Shown here in pieces: positions 45,163 through 53,021 of a DNA stretch of 64,000 bases (its first letter is position 1; each line of letters opens with the position of its first letter). The translations under genes were made by a program, and so were the position numbers. The notes under the pieces are model-generated. The model was not told the DNA's origin, did no database searches, and saw nothing but the letters and a program-made list of their open reading frames with translations. The DNA is from Flavobacteriaceae bacterium PS02337 (lineage in GTDB: Bacteria > Bacteroidota > Bacteroidia > Flavobacteriales > Flavobacteriaceae): the NCBI GenBank assembly GCA_029959285.1, contig JASCOE010000008.1, forward strand, positions 186,001 through 250,000, written 5' to 3'.

Positions 45163-45912
45163 TTAAAGAACTGTAAGACCTTTTTCTTTGTATATTTTAA
45201 GGATTTCTTCGTCTGGTGAAATATTAGTCACCAAAACATCAATATCGTTTATATTCGAAACAAAATAAGTTTCGGCGGTATCAATTTTTTCACTTGAACT
45301 CAACGCAATAATAAAATTAGAATTTTGAATCATATTTTTTTTGATTTGCGAATCATCATATAAAATTCCTGTAAGTCCGCGTTCATGGTGAATACTGCAA
45401 ATTCCTAAAATGCAGATATCCGCTCTAAAGTTTCTGAAGAAATCAAGAGATTCCATTCCAGCAGTTGTAAACGATGTTTTGCACATTCTTCCTCCAGCAA
45501 AAATCAATTCGATATTTGGTAAATCTTCAACCAAAACTGCAACGGGAAAACTATTAGTAATAACAGTCAGTTTTAAATCATGTGGAAAACTGGCAACTAA
45601 AGCCAAAGAAGTTGTTCCGCCATCAATAAATACAACTTGCCCGTCTTTTAGATACGGAATCGCTTTTTGCGCAATAATTTTCTTGTTTTCAAGATCGTGT
45701 TTTTCTCTTTTTCTATAATGTAACGGAATTGGGGAAGGAGCAACCGCTCCGCCACGAACTGCTTTTAAAAGTCCTTGATCTGAAAGTTCTTTTAAATCAC
45801 GTCTAATGGTATCTTCTGAAACACTCAAATAATCACTTAATTCAACCGAAGTTACGCGATGTTCTTTCGATAAATATTCTAAAATTGCTTGCTGACGTTC
45901 TTCCTTTTTCAT
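45163..45912 (-). CDS. DeoR/GlpR family transcriptional regulator
   Basis: 249 residues from the ATG at 45912 (MKKEERQQAILEYLSKEH); an upstream TTG is rejected. DeoR-type HTH: VELSDYLSVSEDTIRRDLKELSDQGLLKAVRGGAV. The C-terminal sensor domain (FIDGGTTSLALVASFP, VLGICSIHHERGLT) binds a sugar phosphate in relatives. Divergent from the deoxyribonucleotidase gene, with phased TTGC motifs between them. Confidence 0.92.
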   Translation of the reverse strand: MKKEERQQAILEYLSKEHRVTSVELSDYLSVSEDTIRRDLKELSDQGLLKAVRGGAVAPSPIPLHYRKREKHDLENKKIIAQKAIPYLKDGQVVFIDGGTTSLALVASFPHDLKLTVITNSFPVAVLVEDLPNIELIFAGGRMCKTSFTTAGMESLDFFRNFRADICILGICSIHHERGLTGILYDDSQIKKNMIQNSNFIIALSSSEKIDTAETYFVSNINDIDVLVTNISPDEEILKIYKEKGLTVL

Positions 45913-45917
45913 TCTAA

Positions 45918-45984
45918 TTGCGGTTTTATATTGCAAAAATAAATAAAAAATTGCATTAATTTGCGTTTTATTGCAACTTTTGCA
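45918..45984. promoter_or_regulatory. phased TTGC motifs in the DeoR/nucleotidase divergent region
   Basis: TTGC occurs at 45918, 45931, 45951, 45961, 45971 and 45980, so the last four are 9-10 bp apart; four of the six read TTGCA. Likely binding sites for the DeoR-family protein, covering both divergent promoters. Confidence 0.55.
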
Positions 45985-46010
45985 TAATTTAGCAGCAAAA
46001 TAAATTTACA

Positions 46011-46544
46011 ATGAAAAAGAAATCAATTGCAATCGATATGGATGGCGTTTTAGCTGATGTTGAATCACAAATAATCGACCATTACAATAAAGAATATGGA
46101 ACCACTTTAACAAAACAAGATATTCAGGGATTAAGTGAAGAAGAAGCTTTTAAAGACAGAGATTTATTATTTAAGATTTTAAATAAAGATAATTTTTTCA
46201 GAACCTTGCCCGTAATGCCTGATGCGATTGAAAGTGTGCGCGAATTACAAAAGAATTTTGAAGTATATATTGTTTCTGCTGCGACAGAATTCCCAATTTC
46301 ACTTGCTGAAAAAGTAGCTTGGCTTGACGAGCATTTTCCTTTTATTGGCTGGGAAAATATTGTTTTATGTGGCAGCAAGAAAATCATCAATACAGATTAT
46401 CTGATCGACGATCACTGTAAAAATCTAGATTATTGCATCGGAAAACCGATTATGTTTACGGCATTTCATAATATAAATAAAACGCATCATTTAAGAGTAA
46501 ATAACTGGAAGGAAGCTGTTTCGGTTTTAAAGGAAACATTATAA
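46011..46544 (+). CDS. 5'(3')-deoxyribonucleotidase-like HAD phosphatase
   Basis: 177 residues. HAD motif I is IAIDMDGVLADVES (two catalytic Asp), motif II VYIVSAATEFP, and the late acidic pair is DYLIDDH. Matches the NT5C/YorS type 5'(3')-deoxyribonucleotidases that trim deoxynucleoside monophosphates. Divergent from a DeoR-family regulator, which may control it. Confidence 0.88.
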   Translation: MKKKSIAIDMDGVLADVESQIIDHYNKEYGTTLTKQDIQGLSEEEAFKDRDLLFKILNKDNFFRTLPVMPDAIESVRELQKNFEVYIVSAATEFPISLAEKVAWLDEHFPFIGWENIVLCGSKKIINTDYLIDDHCKNLDYCIGKPIMFTAFHNINKTHHLRVNNWKEAVSVLKETL

Positions 46545-46577
46545 CAAAAGGTTATAATATTTATTGTTTTTTGAAGA

Positions 46578-46610
46578 AAAAGCCTTTCGGAAAAATTCTG
46601 AAAGGCTTTT
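46578..46610. terminator. bidirectional terminator
   Basis: AAAAGCCTTTC (46578-46588) pairs with GAAAGGCTTTT (46600-46610) between the convergent nucleotidase and kinase genes. Confidence 0.85.
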
Positions 46611-46612
46611 GT

Positions 46613-48322
46613 TTATTTAGGAATTACAATTTTAGCTTTAAATCCGTTGTTGGGCGATGTGTTAAATTCTATAGTTCCTTTAACAGCCTGAATTCGGTTT
46701 TCCATATTGAGCAAACCATTTTTTACAACTTCTGTTTTTTCACACCCAATTCCGTTATCTGTATAGTTTATGAACAGTGTTTTTTGATCACTTTCAAATT
46801 TTATTACGACAAGACTGGCTTTGCTGTGTTTCTTCATATTGACCATTAATTCTTGTAAAACGCGGCTAATGGTGATTTTTTTTACATCATTAATCGTTTC
46901 CCAATCAACATTTTCAAAATTAGTGGCAATAATATTTCTTTCGTTAGTATTGTACACAGAAAGCATTTCTTTTATGTTTTTAGTAAAATTTTCACCAATA
47001 TCAATCTTATTGTTTTCTTTTGAAATTCCTCGTACACGTCCGTAAATATCATCTAATTTTTGAAGCAGGTTCTCTCTCGTGTTTTCTGTCGATAAAGGTT
47101 GAGATTCGGTAAAAGCAATTACATTAAAGACATCATTTGCCAATTCGTCATGAATTTTTTTAGCAATTCGGGTTTCGGTGTCGTACGAACTTTTAAATTC
47201 GATGGCCTTGTTTTTATTTTTATAATAGCGAATTAAAATGGCAATTAAAATCACTAAAAAGACAAATACAATTGCAAATACAATACGCATATAACTAGCT
47301 TTTTGCAACGATAATTGATTTTCTGCTTTTTCTAAACGAAGCTTTTCGTTTTCATCTTTTTCTTTTTTCGAGTCGTATTTAATTTTAGCGAATTTATTTT
47401 TAAAGTTATTTCTAACCTTTATAATGCTGTCGTTTAAACTAAAATATTTTTGTACATATTTGCTGTCTTGTGCACTATGATTATTCGAAATTAAAATTTG
47501 CAATGCTTCTAATCTTTCATCAACGCTATTTAGTTTTGTAGCAGCATTATAAGCCGCAAGAGCATTGTCATCAGATTTTTGAAGGTCTTTTTTAGAATAA
47601 TAATCGCCAAGATGTAAATAGCTTTCGATGCTTCCGTAAGTATTCTTAATTTCGTTTCTTAATTTAAGACTTTCATTCATTAAATAGAAACCTTTTTCAT
47701 CAGAACCATTTTTAAAATAAGCATAACCTAGATTATCTTGTAATGTTGCTTTAAAACTTGCTTTAGATTCATTATCTAAAAATTTTTGTGACAAGATTGA
47801 TTCTAGAAGGTCAATTGCTTTTTCATATTTTTTTTGCTGTATATATACAGCTGCAATATTGCTTCTAGGTCCCTGTTTCTCTTCAAGATCTTTTGAGTAT
47901 TTAATCGATTCATTATAGTAAAAAATAGCATCGTTGTAAAGTGAAAGTTCTTTGTCAGCGATTCCTAATATATTATTTATGCAGCCGATATGATTTATGT
48001 TATTTTTAGCATATGGTAACGCATCTGTCACTGTTTCTTTACTACCATAATAATCTCCATTAATTTGTTGAATAGATGCCATTTGTATAAGGACATACGA
48101 GATATTGGCACTGTCTTTTACCGTTTCAAAAAGTAGTTTAGATTTGTTAAACTCGTAAAATGCGGTGTTTAGGTTTTGTTTTTGATAGTTTTCATCTGCT
48201 TTATCTCTTAAAACACCAGCTTCTTTACTTACAGCTTCTGTATTAGAATTACTAGTCTTTTTTTCTTTGCAGGAAAAGAGAGAAAGTATGATAATAAAAT
48301 AAAAAAACGGGGACCGCAACAT
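46613..48322 (-). CDS. TPR-containing sensor histidine kinase (cassette copy 1)
   Basis: 569 residues. It starts MLRSPFFYFIIILSLFSCKE, a lipobox-like signal. TPR repeats span about 40-280 and should lie in the periplasm; a linker coiled coil (about 310-340) leads to a membrane helix (about 344-365). The kinase is of the HisKA_3 type: H-box IHDELAND with His near 391, N-box ELMVNMKKHSKAS, G-box DNGIGCEK. Closely similar to the kinase at 54894-56594 along its whole length. Unlike that copy it has no response regulator gene beside it. Confidence 0.88.
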   Translation of the reverse strand: MLRSPFFYFIIILSLFSCKEKKTSNSNTEAVSKEAGVLRDKADENYQKQNLNTAFYEFNKSKLLFETVKDSANISYVLIQMASIQQINGDYYGSKETVTDALPYAKNNINHIGCINNILGIADKELSLYNDAIFYYNESIKYSKDLEEKQGPRSNIAAVYIQQKKYEKAIDLLESILSQKFLDNESKASFKATLQDNLGYAYFKNGSDEKGFYLMNESLKLRNEIKNTYGSIESYLHLGDYYSKKDLQKSDDNALAAYNAATKLNSVDERLEALQILISNNHSAQDSKYVQKYFSLNDSIIKVRNNFKNKFAKIKYDSKKEKDENEKLRLEKAENQLSLQKASYMRIVFAIVFVFLVILIAILIRYYKNKNKAIEFKSSYDTETRIAKKIHDELANDVFNVIAFTESQPLSTENTRENLLQKLDDIYGRVRGISKENNKIDIGENFTKNIKEMLSVYNTNERNIIATNFENVDWETINDVKKITISRVLQELMVNMKKHSKASLVVIKFESDQKTLFINYTDNGIGCEKTEVVKNGLLNMENRIQAVKGTIEFNTSPNNGFKAKIVIPK

Positions 48323-48340
48323 ATAAGTTAACTTTCCCCG
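48308..48340 (-). promoter_or_regulatory. hairpin over the kinase start codon (copy 1)
   Basis: On the minus strand CGGGGA (48340-48335) can pair with TCCCCG (48313-48308), enclosing the kinase ATG, and is followed by TTTTTTTATTTT. The 21-nt loop is large. It could be a weak terminator or hide the start. The copy-2 kinase has the same element at 56580-56611. Confidence 0.5.
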
Positions 48341-48384
48341 AAAATAGTAATTAATTAGATACTAAAAACATATTTTTAGCATAC

Positions 48385-48588
48385 TTATGGATTTACTGGC
48401 GGATTTACCGGTGGTTTTACTGGCGGATTTGTCGTATCACCAGGACCTTCAGCAGGAGCATCACCAGCTTTTAAGTGATCGAATGGTTTTTCGATTTTCT
48501 TACTTGTTTGAGTCTCATACTCATCAGGAGTACAAGAAAATATAGTGAACAATAACGCAATAGCGATAAAAAGTATAAATTTTTTCAT
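48385..48588 (-). CDS. small lipoprotein with proline-rich tail (cassette copy 1)
   Basis: 67 residues. Lipobox cysteine at about 19 (FSCTPDEYET), a short charged linker, then GPGDTTNPPVKPPVNPPVNP at the C-terminus. The mature chain is under 50 residues. Paralog of the 61-residue gene at 56647-56832: both share MKKF, SCT-DE-ET and a Pro-rich end, and both are directly upstream of a TPR kinase gene. I suggest a periplasmic or surface partner or ligand of that kinase; no experiment is known to me. Confidence 0.75.
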   Translation of the reverse strand: MKKFILFIAIALLFTIFSCTPDEYETQTSKKIEKPFDHLKAGDAPAEGPGDTTNPPVKPPVNPPVNP

Positions 48589-48672
48589 TTTGATTTAATT
48601 TAGAAATTAGACATAGGTATTGCTGTCCGGAATTATCCAGAGCCTATTGGCGGCGATACCAAATTGATTTTA

Positions 48673-48745
48673 GGGAAGTAAGGCGTGTAGAACTGTAAGA
48701 CGTAATTTATACTTCCCGAATAAACTCGGTCTTACTGTTTTCCAC
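48673..48745 (-). other. conserved structured upstream element (copy 1)
   Basis: The arms 48685-48701 (GTGTAGAACTGTAAGAC) and 48729-48745 (GTCTTACTGTTTTCCAC) are complementary at 15 of 17 positions, counting one G-T pair. Interleaved with them, GGGAAGT (48673-48679) pairs with ACTTCCC (48711-48717). Both pairings cannot form as simple nested stems, so a pseudoknot or switch is possible. Copy 2 lies at 56898-56976. Confidence 0.65.
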
Positions 48746-48766
48746 AATGTTATTTAGAACTAGTTT

Positions 48767-48796
48767 TATGTTTGTGTTTTAGTCTGCAGACAAAAC
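48767..48796. promoter_or_regulatory. CTGCAG palindrome with plus-strand -7 element (copy 1)
   Basis: TTTAGTCTGCAGACAAAA (48778-48795) is a palindrome with one mismatched pair. It directly follows TATGTTTG (48767-48774), a TAnnTTTG element facing the plus strand. Copy 2 has the same arrangement at 56996-57024. Confidence 0.6.
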
Positions 48797-48852
48797 TTGA
48801 ACTAATTTCTGATGCAAAGAAAAGGCGCTTTGAAGCCATTGTAGCCAAGGTA

Positions 48853-48895
48853 TTCCCAGAATTCCCGCATTTCCCCGAGATTCCCGAAAATTCCT
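48853..48895. promoter_or_regulatory. phased TTCCC array (copy 1)
   Basis: TTCC(C) starts at 48853, 48862, 48871, 48881 and 48891, spacing 9, 9, 10 and 10 bp. First unit is 66 bp from the centre of the CTGCAG palindrome. Likely a series of protein-binding sites on one face of the helix. Confidence 0.65.
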
Positions 48896-48899
48896 TACA

Positions 48900-49680
48900 A
48901 CAAAATAAATTGCAAGATGAATTTGATCAATTACAAGTTTTATTTGTTTATAAAACCAATCTGACCTCTATTTATAATAGATGCAAAAAGTGCTAAAAAA
49001 GTTGTTTTGAGTATTAAAAAAGATAAAAATGTAGAATTAAAAAAATCAATAAATTGAGATTAGTGTTAGAACAAGTCAAATTGATAGAAAACGAGAAATA
49101 AATCATAGAATTACTTTTGGTTTTTGAAAAATTAAAATGAAGAGTCGAAAAAGGTTTCCCGAACAGGAAATCTTTTTTAAGTGGAGCGTCTATACTTTCT
49201 AAAAAGAGATTTAGAAATATAATGAAAGAAAAAGAATTACGGTCGCAATTGAAGCTGACGCGTTGCAATTTTCTGCTTGCTTGTATTTTGTGCAGAAAAA
49301 GAATTGGGTAGAATAATTTCTAACTGAAATTGAAAAGCATTTTTAAAAATAAAATGCATGAAGAGATAAAAAGTGTAATTTTTTGAGAACGGATTCTGGC
49401 ATTTAAAAAGTTTGTTTTTCGGCATATATTTACTGTTATTTACACTATAAAGATAAGAAAAAATATCCGATAAACCTAATGAAAATCAATAAAATAAGTG
49501 GTTTTTTTATAAAAAAGTGCACTTTTTTTTCGTTGAATTTATTTGCTTTTTTTGAATGATTTTTGCGGACATAAAACTTGCTTTTTTGACAATCAAGTCG
49601 AAGTAAAAATTATTTATATTAATAAAAAACATTAAATTAGATTTTGATTTTCTAATAACAATTCGCTTAAAAAACTTCTT
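48900..49680. other. gene-poor stretch, possibly decayed sequence
   Basis: No convincing gene in either strand. Short plus-strand fragments (for example EADALQFSACLYF around 49250-49290) read like coding sequence but are cut by many stops. Could be remains of a gene once driven from the copy-1 divergent promoter. 49441-49680 is very AT-rich and probably holds the promoter of the next gene. Confidence 0.3.
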
Positions 49681-50043
49681 ATGAAAAAGATCCTGGTATT
49701 ATTAATTGTTTTATGCACTTTCGGCTGTAAAAAATATGTTGTTGCGTTTGAGCAGCCAACAAATATGAAATTGGATAAATTAAAATTGGAAGTTTTTCTG
49801 GACAAAGAGAAAGTTCAGGAAATCAACTTAAATGCAACAAATGAAATGCCAACGTATCAAACGGCAGAATTGTCTATATCTGATGATGGAAAACACCTGC
49901 TTCAAGTTAAAGCACAAGACACAACGTTTAGTTATGAGGTAAAATATCCCGAAGAAAAATATATTAGAGTGACAGCGCACTTAAAATCGAATGGAAAAAT
50001 CCATATCGGAATTACGAAACAAAATTATAAGTTTAGATCATAA
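49681..50043 (+). CDS. small lipoprotein of unknown function
   Basis: 120 residues. Lipobox FGC at about residue 16, then a beta-rich body (LDKLKLEVFLDKEKVQEINL, HLLQVKAQDTTFSYEVKYPE) of about 100 residues, possibly one Ig-like or transthyretin-like sheet. No named family. Flanked by repeats. Confidence 0.65.
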   Translation: MKKILVLLIVLCTFGCKKYVVAFEQPTNMKLDKLKLEVFLDKEKVQEINLNATNEMPTYQTAELSISDDGKHLLQVKAQDTTFSYEVKYPEEKYIRVTAHLKSNGKIHIGITKQNYKFRS

Positions 50044-50049
50044 TAAGTT

Positions 50050-50182
50050 ATCCAACCGCAAAGTTCGCAGGTTTTTTACTTATTTATTTAACCGCAAAGT
50101 TCGCAAAGATATATCGGAATATCTTTGCGAACTTTTTTTATGAATTTTGCTAAATAAAAAACTTAGCGTGCTTTGCGGTTAA
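50050..50182. repeat. intergenic inverted repeat (AACCGCAAAGTTCGCAAAG family)
   Basis: AACCGCAAAGTTCGC appears at 50055 and 50091 and is mirrored by GCTTTGCGGTT at 50172-50182. Inside is AAAGATAT/ATATCTTT with TGCGAACTTTTTTT, usable as a terminator. Units are 9 bp. Confidence 0.75.
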
Positions 50183-50188
50183 AATACT

Positions 50189-51541
50189 TTAAGATAAAAA
50201 ATCCTTAAACCATAATCCTGAATTCTTGATTGTTCTTTTCTGAGTTTCAAAATCAACGTGAATTAAGCCAAAACGTGCGTTATAACCTTCAGCCCATTCA
50301 AAGTTATCAGTCAAACTCCAAACAAAATAACCATCGACATTTAAACCATCATTTTTGGCCTTTAAAATTTGTTCTAAGTTATCCTGAATAAAGTGCGTTC
50401 TTTTGATATCGTGAACTTTTCCATTTGTTACAACATCTGGAAAAGCAGCTCCGTTTTCGGTAATAATGATCTTTTTGATATTGTCATATTCATTAAATTT
50501 CTTTAGAATATGATACATCGCTGCCGGATAAACTTCCCAGCCCATATCGGTCGAAATTACATTTCGCTTTTCGGCACTTACCAATTCGGCACCAATATAC
50601 GGAATCAGCATTGCTGATTTTACAACTTCTCTGGTGTAACATTGCAGGCCTATAAAATCAAAATCGAAAGCCAGATTATCTAAATCGTCAGGCGCAATAT
50701 AATTATTCAGTTTTTTTAAAACAGGAAGATCTTTCTGTGGATAACCCAATCCTAAAATGGGCTCGATAAAAGTTCTGTTTAATAAAGTATCGACACGTTT
50801 TGCGGCTTCAACATCTTTTGCGCTTTCAGTTGCAGGTTCTATGTGCGTACAAGAAAAAGTAGTTCCGATATTAGCATTTTGAACTTTATTTCGAATTATT
50901 TTGGCGCCAGCTGCAGTTGCCAAAGTAACGTGATGCATGGCTTTTAAATAATTGGTAATTCCTTTTCTGCCAGGAGCATGAATTCCTAAAAAGTAACCTG
51001 CACCAGTAAAAACAGAAGGCTCGTTAATTACCATCCAGTTTTTTACACGATCACCAAAATTTTGCACACACACTTCAACATATTCCGAAAACCAAGCAAC
51101 CGATTCTCGGTTTGTCCAGCCTCCTTTTACTTCGAGAGCGTGTGGTAAATCCCAATGATATAGCGTAATCCAAGGTTGGATTCCAGATGCAAGAAGCGAA
51201 TCTATAATTTTGTTGTAATAATCAATTCCAGCCTGATTTATCGGATGAATTCCAGTTGGCATAATGCGCGGCCAGCTTATAGAAAATCTAAAATTCGGAA
51301 TATTTAATTCGTTAATTAGATTAATATCATCCTGATAATTATTGTAGAAATCACAGGCAGTTAGGGCATGATGTCCGTTTTTTATTTTTCCTTTTTGAGA
51401 AGTAAAAACGTCCCAAATAGAAGAACCTTTTCCATCAGAATCATGTGCACCTTCAATTTGGAAAGCGGCAGTTGAGACACCCCATAAGAAATCTTCACCA
51501 AATTGGTTTTTGTTCAAAAATGAGCTTTCAATTTTATTCAT
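50189..51541 (-). CDS. glycoside hydrolase family 1 beta-glucosidase
   Basis: 450 residues. Starts with the GH1 mark FLWGVSTAAFQIEGAHDSDGKG. Acid/base Glu in WMVINEPSVF (about 165) and nucleophile Glu in IITENGAAFPD (about 355). No signal peptide, so it probably cleaves imported disaccharides or aryl glucosides in the cytoplasm. No transporter or SusCD pair adjoins it. Confidence 0.95.
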   Translation of the reverse strand: MNKIESSFLNKNQFGEDFLWGVSTAAFQIEGAHDSDGKGSSIWDVFTSQKGKIKNGHHALTACDFYNNYQDDINLINELNIPNFRFSISWPRIMPTGIHPINQAGIDYYNKIIDSLLASGIQPWITLYHWDLPHALEVKGGWTNRESVAWFSEYVEVCVQNFGDRVKNWMVINEPSVFTGAGYFLGIHAPGRKGITNYLKAMHHVTLATAAGAKIIRNKVQNANIGTTFSCTHIEPATESAKDVEAAKRVDTLLNRTFIEPILGLGYPQKDLPVLKKLNNYIAPDDLDNLAFDFDFIGLQCYTREVVKSAMLIPYIGAELVSAEKRNVISTDMGWEVYPAAMYHILKKFNEYDNIKKIIITENGAAFPDVVTNGKVHDIKRTHFIQDNLEQILKAKNDGLNVDGYFVWSLTDNFEWAEGYNARFGLIHVDFETQKRTIKNSGLWFKDFLS

Positions 51542-51752
51542 TCAATCTGTACCTTCCTTTATTTAAAACCATTTATTAGTGTAGGAAAGAAGATTGCATT
51601 GCTCTTAAGAAAAGCCATTCTTTGAATGATACGAGAAAATTTAGATTAAATAATTTCATAACGATTAGTTTTATTTCAAATTACCGAAACTAATGTGAAA
51701 TTATTGTAAACTCATTATTATCAAATGATTAAATAAATCGATAAAGAGAAAA

Positions 51753-51962
51753 TTAATCTTCCCAACCGCAAAGTGACAGGCCTAAACCTTGAGCTTTTTT
51801 GAGTGAAGTTTTTACAATTTCGTGTTTACAAGAACTCAATCCGCGACAGGTTTCTTTATAATGATATTTTTTAGCGCCAGTAGAACCGCAAATAAAAACA
51901 TTGGTTTCAATTGGTGAAAAAGAAGTTGAAAAAACGAAAATTAAAAGTAAAATATATTTCAT
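51753..51962 (-). CDS. small secreted Cys-rich protein with KYH-C motif
   Basis: 69 residues. Signal peptide of about 18, mature part begins near ETNVFICGSTGAKKYHYKET, followed by CRGLSSCKHEIV and GLSLCGWED. KYH followed by spaced Cys residues resembles the small Ada-like metal-binding module found at the ends of bacterial nucleases, here on its own. Function unknown. 3 bp after the next gene upstream. Confidence 0.65.
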   Translation of the reverse strand: MKYILLLIFVFSTSFSPIETNVFICGSTGAKKYHYKETCRGLSSCKHEIVKTSLKKAQGLGLSLCGWED

Positions 51963-51965
51963 GGT

Positions 51966-52379
51966 TTATTTGACAATTAATTGATATTCGTTTCCACTTT
52001 TATCAAGAGCTTTAAGTTTTCCATTCGAAACCCATTCGGTATTAATATCGATTTCACCAAGACTATCGTTTTTCAACATTCCTGCGCCATATTTTCCTTC
52101 TGTATTAATGTTTCCAAAAACCGAATCGCCTGTCATATTTATCCCTTTTACATCATAATTGTATTTATAATGTCCAGAATTTCCAGTTCTATATTCGTAT
52201 TTATAATTGGTATTGACATGATAGGTTTTGGCTTCTTCGGGCGTAATGGTTTTGCGATCATCTGCCGTAATTACCGTTTTGTAAAATGAATTTACTTGCG
52301 GCAGTGGAGGCGGAGCGTCGGCATTTTTGCAGGAAAATAAGAAGAAGAATAAAAGTAAGGTTAAGTAGTTTTTTTGCAT
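51966..52379 (-). CDS. lipoprotein of unknown function
   Basis: 137 residues. Lipobox FSC near 17, then ADAPPPLPQ and a beta-rich region with repeated YKYEYRTGNSGHYKYNYDVKG. Likely envelope located. Probably forms a two-gene unit with the small Cys-rich gene downstream. Confidence 0.65.
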   Translation of the reverse strand: MQKNYLTLLLFFFLFSCKNADAPPPLPQVNSFYKTVITADDRKTITPEEAKTYHVNTNYKYEYRTGNSGHYKYNYDVKGINMTGDSVFGNINTEGKYGAGMLKNDSLGEIDINTEWVSNGKLKALDKSGNEYQLIVK

Positions 52380-52452
52380 AGGCGTTGGTTTGGGTTAATT
52401 GTTTTTTGGTTGCAATAAATCTAATTAGAATTACTTTTTCTAAAATGAGTAG

Positions 52453-52758
52453 TTATACTGGATTTAATGCAGAGATTGAATTAATAACTCGTTCAGCTAT
52501 TTCTTCCCTTTCAACTATTATTTGAGAGGGAAGAAGTATTTGAATTTTGTCATTTATTGGATTTTTAAAAACTTGAAAATTACCTCGACAGTTATGATAT
52601 CGAAATTGAAATGCTTTTAATCCTTTTATAAAACCTTCCTTTTGAGTTGTTTCAAACACATAATTCGAGCAGGATTTTTTAAAAATGCATTTTCTCCGAT
52701 TGGATTGAGGAATTAAAAGCCAGTACATTTTAATAACAAGAAGTATTAAATATCTCAT
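52453..52758 (-). CDS. YidD-like membrane protein insertion efficiency factor
   Basis: 101 residues. MYWLLIPQSNRRKCIFKKSCSNYVFETTQKEGFIKGLKAFQFRYHNCRG follows the YidD pattern (C-x-x-x-x-SCS-Y, then helix and R-x-x-C), but the usual Pro-Thr-Cys-Ser and final CNP motifs are altered, so it is a divergent member. Overlaps the end of the upstream gene by 4 bp (ATGA). Confidence 0.7.
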   Translation of the reverse strand: MRYLILLVIKMYWLLIPQSNRRKCIFKKSCSNYVFETTQKEGFIKGLKAFQFRYHNCRGNFQVFKNPINDKIQILLPSQIIVEREEIAERVINSISALNPV

Positions 52759-52988
52759 TTTTTCTGAAAAACTACCATTTGATTATTTGTTGTATAACCT
52801 GGGCGAGCTCCAAGTCCAAAACATCCAGTTTCAGGATGAACAAATGTTGATACGCTTTCTAAACGAACATATTCCCAGCCTTGATTTGAAAAGTTTTTTA
52901 TTAAACTTTCAAGTTGCTCTGCAACATGATTGGTTGTTCCTTTTTTTGGATCGATTGAAGCTATAAATGGCACGACTTTGTATTCCAT
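52755..52988 (-). CDS. small DUF4177-like protein
   Basis: 77 residues. MEYKVVPFIASI and LESLIKNFSNQGWEYVRLESV match the layout of DUF4177-type proteins (YKVV, then GWE). No signal peptide. Function unknown. Translationally coupled to the YidD-like gene. Confidence 0.65.
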   Translation of the reverse strand: MEYKVVPFIASIDPKKGTTNHVAEQLESLIKNFSNQGWEYVRLESVSTFVHPETGCFGLGARPGYTTNNQMVVFQKK

Positions 52989-53021
52989 AATATTTATTTG
53001 TTTGTTTGTTTAGATTTGTTT

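Noticed and set aside
48772-48996. Plus-strand 74-codon frame beginning with Met-Cys-Phe, like the start of an SRAP peptidase
   Set aside because: It starts at TTG inside the promoter element, has no ATG, and its FPEFPHFPEIP stretch is simply the translated TTCCC array.
49014-49425. Two small minus-strand frames
   Set aside because: Composition is Phe/Lys/Asn-rich like translated AT-rich DNA; no signal, motif or promoter supports them.
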